The position numbers and the translations under genes were made by a program. This document shows positions 61,901 to 64,000 of a DNA stretch of 64,000 bases, piece after piece. Origin of the DNA: Promerops cafer (lineage: Eukaryota; Chordata; Aves; Passeriformes; Nectariniidae); assembly GCA_013398275.1 (NCBI GenBank), contig VZSE01015521.1, positions 919,597-983,596 of the forward strand, read 5' to 3'. Numbering within the stretch: position 1 is the stretch's first letter; each line of letters begins with the position of its first letter. The notes under the pieces are model-generated. The model had not been told where the DNA came from. It worked only from the letters and a program-made list of their open reading frames with translations, and did no database searches.

Positions 61901-62330
61901 TATGTTCAGGTGTGTATGCCTGTGTACACACAGGATTTTTTAATTCAGCAGGTACATGTACCTCCAATTGAAACAGAGTAAAATTTGAGCTAAGTGATTC
62001 TATTCCACTGTAAAGGTTCTGAAGTAACTTTGAGTCCTGGGGCCTGAATAAGTTAAATTAGTGGATGTTTGTTTACTTCAGGCATTTGAAAAATACTTCT
62101 GTTGGGTATCCCAAAAAATACAAATATCAGATCATACTGTGTGGTGATCAAAACGGATGGTAGAAGGTGTACTTGACTCTGATTAAGCATTCATGGTGTT
62201 TCACGGAATTGCACAGCTCTGATTTGTGGTTTTTTGTGGGTTTTGTTTTTATAGGATGACTTTGCACACAATCGGGAATTCATTACGATGGTAGTATACA
62301 AGACTGATGGCAAAAAAGTTTACTATCCAG
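40812..62330 (+). CDS. CAPN7: Calpain-7, exons 1-16 (N-terminal three quarters)
   Basis: Sixteen exons join with consistent phases into an open frame of 621 codons plus one base; the vertebrate protein is about 813 residues, so the C-terminal part lies beyond the right edge. Calpain-7 is a cytosolic cysteine protease without penta-EF hands. Its two N-terminal MIT domains (roughly residues 5-160) bind ESCRT-III proteins such as CHMP1B and IST1, linking it to endosomal sorting and the abscission checkpoint. The protease core is complete here: Cys290 (exon 8, DCSFVASL), His458 (exon 12, THAYAVLDI) and Asn478 (exon 13, LKNPWSHLRW) fall at the same numbers as in human. The first of the two C-terminal beta-sandwich domains begins in exons 15-16. 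The start ATG has a strong Kozak context (GCCGGCCATGG). No frameshift or stop was seen. Confidence 0.95.
40914..44893. other. CAPN7 intron 1 (4 kb)
   Basis: CpG-rich for its first few hundred bases, then AT-rich. No further exon or repeat was named with confidence. Confidence 0.7.
44894..45002 (+). CDS. CAPN7: CAPN7 exon 2, end of MIT domain 1
   Basis: Residues 35-71, starting EAAQALIYAGMAGSNLENIQ and ending VQALHSA; MIT helices 2 and 3. Acceptor CTGCAG, donor GTGGGT, phase 1 out. Confidence 0.95.
45647..45804 (+). CDS. CAPN7: CAPN7 exon 3, MIT domain 2
   Basis: Residues 71-123, including DLERAHFLVTQAFDEDDKGN and EEAIELYTEAVELCLKT, the first two helices of the second MIT domain. Donor GTATGT, phase 0 out. 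Confidence 0.95.
45805..48042. other. CAPN7 intron 3 (2.2 kb)
   Basis: AT-rich. Two overlapping frames at 46909-47110 have no recognisable domain. Confidence 0.7.
48043..48110 (+). CDS. CAPN7: CAPN7 exon 4, last helix of MIT domain 2
   Basis: Residues 124-146: ATETSEAGLQSKLKQLARQA then LD(R). Acceptor TTTAG, donor GTGAGC, phase 2 out. Confidence 0.95.
49178..49378 (+). CDS. CAPN7: CAPN7 exon 5, linker between MIT domains and protease
   Basis: Residues 146-213, Ser/Lys-rich (MSKSSQKEKSTASKPNQPVR) and then FFPLGPDFSLNDK to YTAEEIEVLR; a likely flexible linker leading into the core. Acceptor GCTTTAG, donor GTAAGT. Confidence 0.95.
49783..49869 (+). CDS. CAPN7: CAPN7 exon 6, entry to protease core
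   Basis: Residues 213-242: KTSKINGIEYVPFMSVDLRE then RFAFPMPF. Acceptor TTGCAG, donor GTAAGT, phase 2 out. Confidence 0.95.
50538..50664 (+). CDS. CAPN7: CAPN7 exon 7, protease core
   Basis: Residues 242-284: SDKCGKLPLSPKQKAMFAKW followed by VRPDDITNNPTMIYTVSSFS and IKQ. Acceptor ATCTAG, donor GTAAAT, phase 0 out. Confidence 0.95.
50996..51081 (+). CDS. CAPN7: CAPN7 exon 8 with catalytic cysteine
   Basis: Residues 285-313: TIVSDCSFVASLAISAAYER and onward. Cys290 in DCSFVASL is the nucleophile of the calpain triad. Acceptor TTTATAG, donor GTAAGT, phase 2 out. Confidence 0.95.
51082..52773. other. CAPN7 intron 8 (1.7 kb) with a degenerate repeated motif
   Basis: AT-rich. Three imperfect copies of a motif like TTGATTAAGTTTTCTGGGGT begin near 51577, 51641 and 51781. 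A 102-codon frame at 52179-52487 has no domain. Confidence 0.6.
52774..52867 (+). CDS. CAPN7: CAPN7 exon 9, protease core
   Basis: Residues 313-344: SIIYPQNKKGEPEYNPCGKY followed by MVKLHINGVPRK. Acceptor TTAACAG, donor GTAAAT, phase 0 out. Confidence 0.95.
52868..54455. other. CAPN7 intron 9 (1.6 kb)
   Basis: Contains the short tandem GATATAACCT repeat at 53557-53577. A 116-codon frame at 54109-54459 runs into the next exon out of frame and is not coding. Confidence 0.6.
53557..53577. repeat. Two tandem copies of GATATAACCT
   Basis: Shares a 16-base exact stretch, in reverse orientation, with the 10-base repeat at 11236-11275. Confidence 0.75.
54456..54602 (+). CDS. CAPN7: CAPN7 exon 10, protease core
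   Basis: Residues 345-393: VIIDDQLPVDHSGELLCSYS, then NNKNELWVSLIEKAYMKVMG, then GYDFPGSNS. The ELWVSLIEKAYMK stretch is a calpain core signature. Acceptor CACACAG, donor GTAAGT, phase 0 both ends. Confidence 0.95.
56239..56345 (+). CDS. CAPN7: CAPN7 exon 11, protease core
   Basis: Residues 394-429: NIDLHALTGWIPERIAMHSD followed by NQAFNKDSTFRMLYQ. LTGWIPE is conserved in calpains. Acceptor TTTCAG, donor GTAGGC, phase 2 out. Confidence 0.95.
56668..56712. repeat. Overlapping perfect palindromes in CAPN7 intron 11
   Basis: ACCAGTTATA-T-TATAACTGGT (56668-56688) is a near-perfect palindrome, TAACTGGTACCAGTTA (56681-56696) is a perfect 16-base palindrome, and a further ACCAGTTA follows. The block is built from four ACCAGTTA units in alternating orientation. 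Confidence 0.85.
56713..57897. other. Rest of CAPN7 intron 11
   Basis: AT-rich; no further feature recognised. Confidence 0.5.
57898..58018 (+). CDS. CAPN7: CAPN7 exon 12 with catalytic histidine
   Basis: Residues 429-469: RFHKGDVLITTATGVMSEEE, then GEKWGLVPTHAYAVLDIREY and K. His458 in THAYAVLDI is the catalytic histidine. Acceptor GAGCAG, donor GTATCA, phase 0 out. Confidence 0.95.
58275..58419 (+). CDS. CAPN7: CAPN7 exon 13 with catalytic asparagine
   Basis: Residues 470-518: GLRFLQLKNPWSHLRWKGRY, then SENDTRNWTPDLQKYLNFDP and RTAQKIDN. Asn478 in LKNPW completes the triad. Acceptor TTTTAG, donor GTAATA, phase 1 out. Confidence 0.95.
58420..59910. other. CAPN7 intron 13
   Basis: AT-rich; nothing further recognised. 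Confidence 0.6.
59911..60010 (+). CDS. CAPN7: CAPN7 exon 14, end of protease core
   Basis: Residues 518-551: GIFWISWEDLCQYYDVIYLS followed by WNPSLFKESTCIH. GIFWISWED is the conserved closing segment of the calpain core. Acceptor TTTTCAG, donor GTTGGT, phase 2 out. Confidence 0.95.
60011..61683. other. CAPN7 intron 14 with a GATA microsatellite
   Basis: AT-rich, with the tetranucleotide repeat described separately; no exon or gene inside. Confidence 0.6.
61272..61308 (+). repeat. (GATA)n microsatellite
   Basis: About nine tetranucleotide units, two of them changed to GGTA; an intronic simple repeat, likely to vary in length. Confidence 0.95.
61684..61819 (+). CDS. CAPN7: CAPN7 exon 15, start of C-terminal beta-sandwich region
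   Basis: Residues 551-596: STWDAKQGPVKDAYSLANNP, then QYKLEVQCPQGGAAVWVLLS and RHITDK. Protein matches the family closely. By count 84 of 136 bases are G or C (62%), against about 39% in the next exon, and third positions are mostly G or C. Acceptor TTTCAG; the donor GTGCTG is weak, but it gives the correct phase 0 and join. Confidence 0.93.
62255..62330 (+). CDS. CAPN7: CAPN7 exon 16, C-terminal beta-sandwich region
   Basis: Residues 597-622: DDFAHNREFITMVVYKTDGK followed by KVYYP. Acceptor TTTATAG, donor GTTAGT, phase 1 out. This is the last CAPN7 exon in the window. Confidence 0.95.
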
Positions 62331-64000
62331 GTTAGTGTACCTTAATTGTCAGGAAGCTGATGTTATAAATAAATGAAGCTGCACACAGAATTTTGTGGAG
62401 AGGAAAGGCACTTTTTGCTTTAAAACTAAATGCCTCATTAAGAGGTCAGTCTTCTGAAATCACTGTTTTGCTCTGTTTGCTCCTACTTAAAGTCTACACT
62501 GAAGGAATAGGCCATTCTACACATGCTGTAAGCACTCTTTAAGAGGTCTACATAGTCCTGCTGACACTTACTTGGATGCAACATTTTCTTTATTTTTTTC
62601 TGTTTATTTTTCAGTGCCAGTAGTTAATGCTTAGAGGGAATAGATATTGTGTGTTAGTTTCTCTGATAGCATAATTATTTCCTACATTTGTGAAATTATT
62701 TAAAGGTCTACAGCTTCCACAAAATGAGAATAATCTGGGTTAATTGTCCCATGAACTTGGCTTAGTAAAATACCTAAGCAAGCTTATGAAATGTAGGTGA
62801 ACACTTCAGCATATTTCCAACTATCAGGTATGGAATGTTTAAAATGTTCAAATTTTATCAAAATCTCACTTTTGGTCATTATATGTCAGATTCTTTTCAC
62901 CTTGGGGAGAAGAGGTTTGCTGTAGCTATCAAGTAGCCAAGTATGCTTTATTTCAAGAGAGAGAGCAGATCTGAAAGACAGGCTGAGACACAGGGTGTAA
63001 AGGTAATGCCCAGGTTGAATGGATAGACTGACACCTTAAGGTAGCGCTAATAAGATCATATCTTTTATTTATTCTTTCCCTTAAGTTAGAGATTGCTAAA
63101 AATATTCCTTGGAATTATTCAGTGAAGGTGCAAACAAGTGGGATTTGGCCTGTTGCTTTTACAGATAGGAACCTCTCTAGAACCAGGTTTGCATTCAGGT
63201 AGCTGCTCATGCAACAACTCCCTTAGTAGATTTTAAAGCTTTTTTCACCAAAGAGTGGAGTTTATGAGACCTTTTCTATTGGAATGACTAAATAAGCATT
63301 GCATTGTTCACATCTGATCTTGTTGAGTGAACTCTGCTGACCAATTACCCCAGAATCCAAGCTTTCCCTGGGACCCAAGTCTTTCTGTGGCAAGATCTGT
63401 TGACACCTGACCAAATCATCATCTGTTTTTGCAAGAGCTCCTCTGTGAGGAGAAGCAAATGCCCAAGTTGCTTCTGGTGTTCCTGGTGGTTGTAGCAGTG
63501 CTTATTTACAAGTGTGTCTCACTGAAAACATTCTTAAGTGAGCAAACCCAAACACAATTGTATGGTAGAGGGAATTGTTTAGTTGTGCTTGAAGGAGACA
63601 GCCTAGCAAGACCAGTAGCAAAAACAGAATGATTCATATGTTTTGTCTTGCTACACAAACTCTTTTAAAAACTTCTGATTGCACGAGCTCAAACCTGTTT
63701 AAAACCTTTTTCCATGGAAATAGATTGGTCAAGCTGCAGTATTATTTTTAACCATCTGTTAAAATGGGATGAGAACAAAGCAGCTTAATCCTTTGGCAGC
63801 AAGGCCAAGATTTCCCATTCCTAAGCTTCTTATTGTTTTATATTAATCCTTTCCCCTCTCCCATGTTGCTTTGTGGAAGAAAATAAAAGGACCTGGTCCT
63901 GGGCCTATTGAAGTAATTGGCTAGACTTGGTCCTGCTTCACTGAAATTAAAAGAAGTCTGGAAAGAACAAATTAGAGACCAAATAACAAATTACACTATC
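62331..64000. other. Start of CAPN7 intron 16, runs to window edge
   Basis: No exon matching the next part of calpain-7 was found, so the remaining exons lie to the right. The 67-codon frame at 63429-63632 has a hydrophobic stretch but no support as a gene. Confidence 0.7.

Noticed and set aside
63429..63632. 67-codon frame with a hydrophobic segment resembling a membrane anchor
   Set aside because: Short, intronic, with no family resemblance or supporting context.

Overview
This is vertebrate nuclear DNA: two genes with long introns and GT-AG splice sites, a CpG-island promoter, and no operon-like packing. Several CR1 LINE fragments and two LTRs of avian type point to a bird, probably a passerine or close relative. 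The species cannot be named from the sequence alone.

Left part (about 1-17.1 kb, minus strand): the 5' part of a type VI collagen gene of the COL6A4/5/6 class. It lies next to CAPN7, as the broken human COL6A4P1 does, so the best call is COL6A4. I read a signal-peptide exon (17038-17104), a badly damaged von Willebrand A (vWA) exon (15540-16075), then an intact vWA domain split over several exons (11962 down to 8278). After these come a cysteine-rich exon that opens the triple helix and seven small Gly-X-Y exons down to 968. The gene continues beyond the left edge. The long array of N-terminal vWA exons usual for this class is missing; only one relic remains, and it carries stops, frameshifts and deletions. 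The flanking splice phases match, so skipping the relic would join the signal peptide in frame to the intact vWA domain and triple helix.

Middle (17.1-40.4 kb): intergenic DNA with no convincing gene. It holds CR1 fragments on both strands, one ERV-type LTR (about 32330-33111), a 27-base A run and short G-rich tracts. A CR1 copy ends at the edge of the promoter island.

Right part (40.4-64 kb, plus strand): a CpG island with an assembly gap, then CAPN7 (calpain-7). Sixteen exons encode residues 1 to about 622 with intact frame and consistent phases. They cover the two MIT domains and the protease core with Cys290, His458 and Asn478. The remaining C-terminal exons lie beyond the right edge. 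The two genes are head to head, about 23.7 kb apart between start codons.

I found no new biological system. The points most worth following are the decayed and possibly shortened COL6A4, a locally GC-rich CAPN7 exon, and a few unexplained repeats and palindromes.
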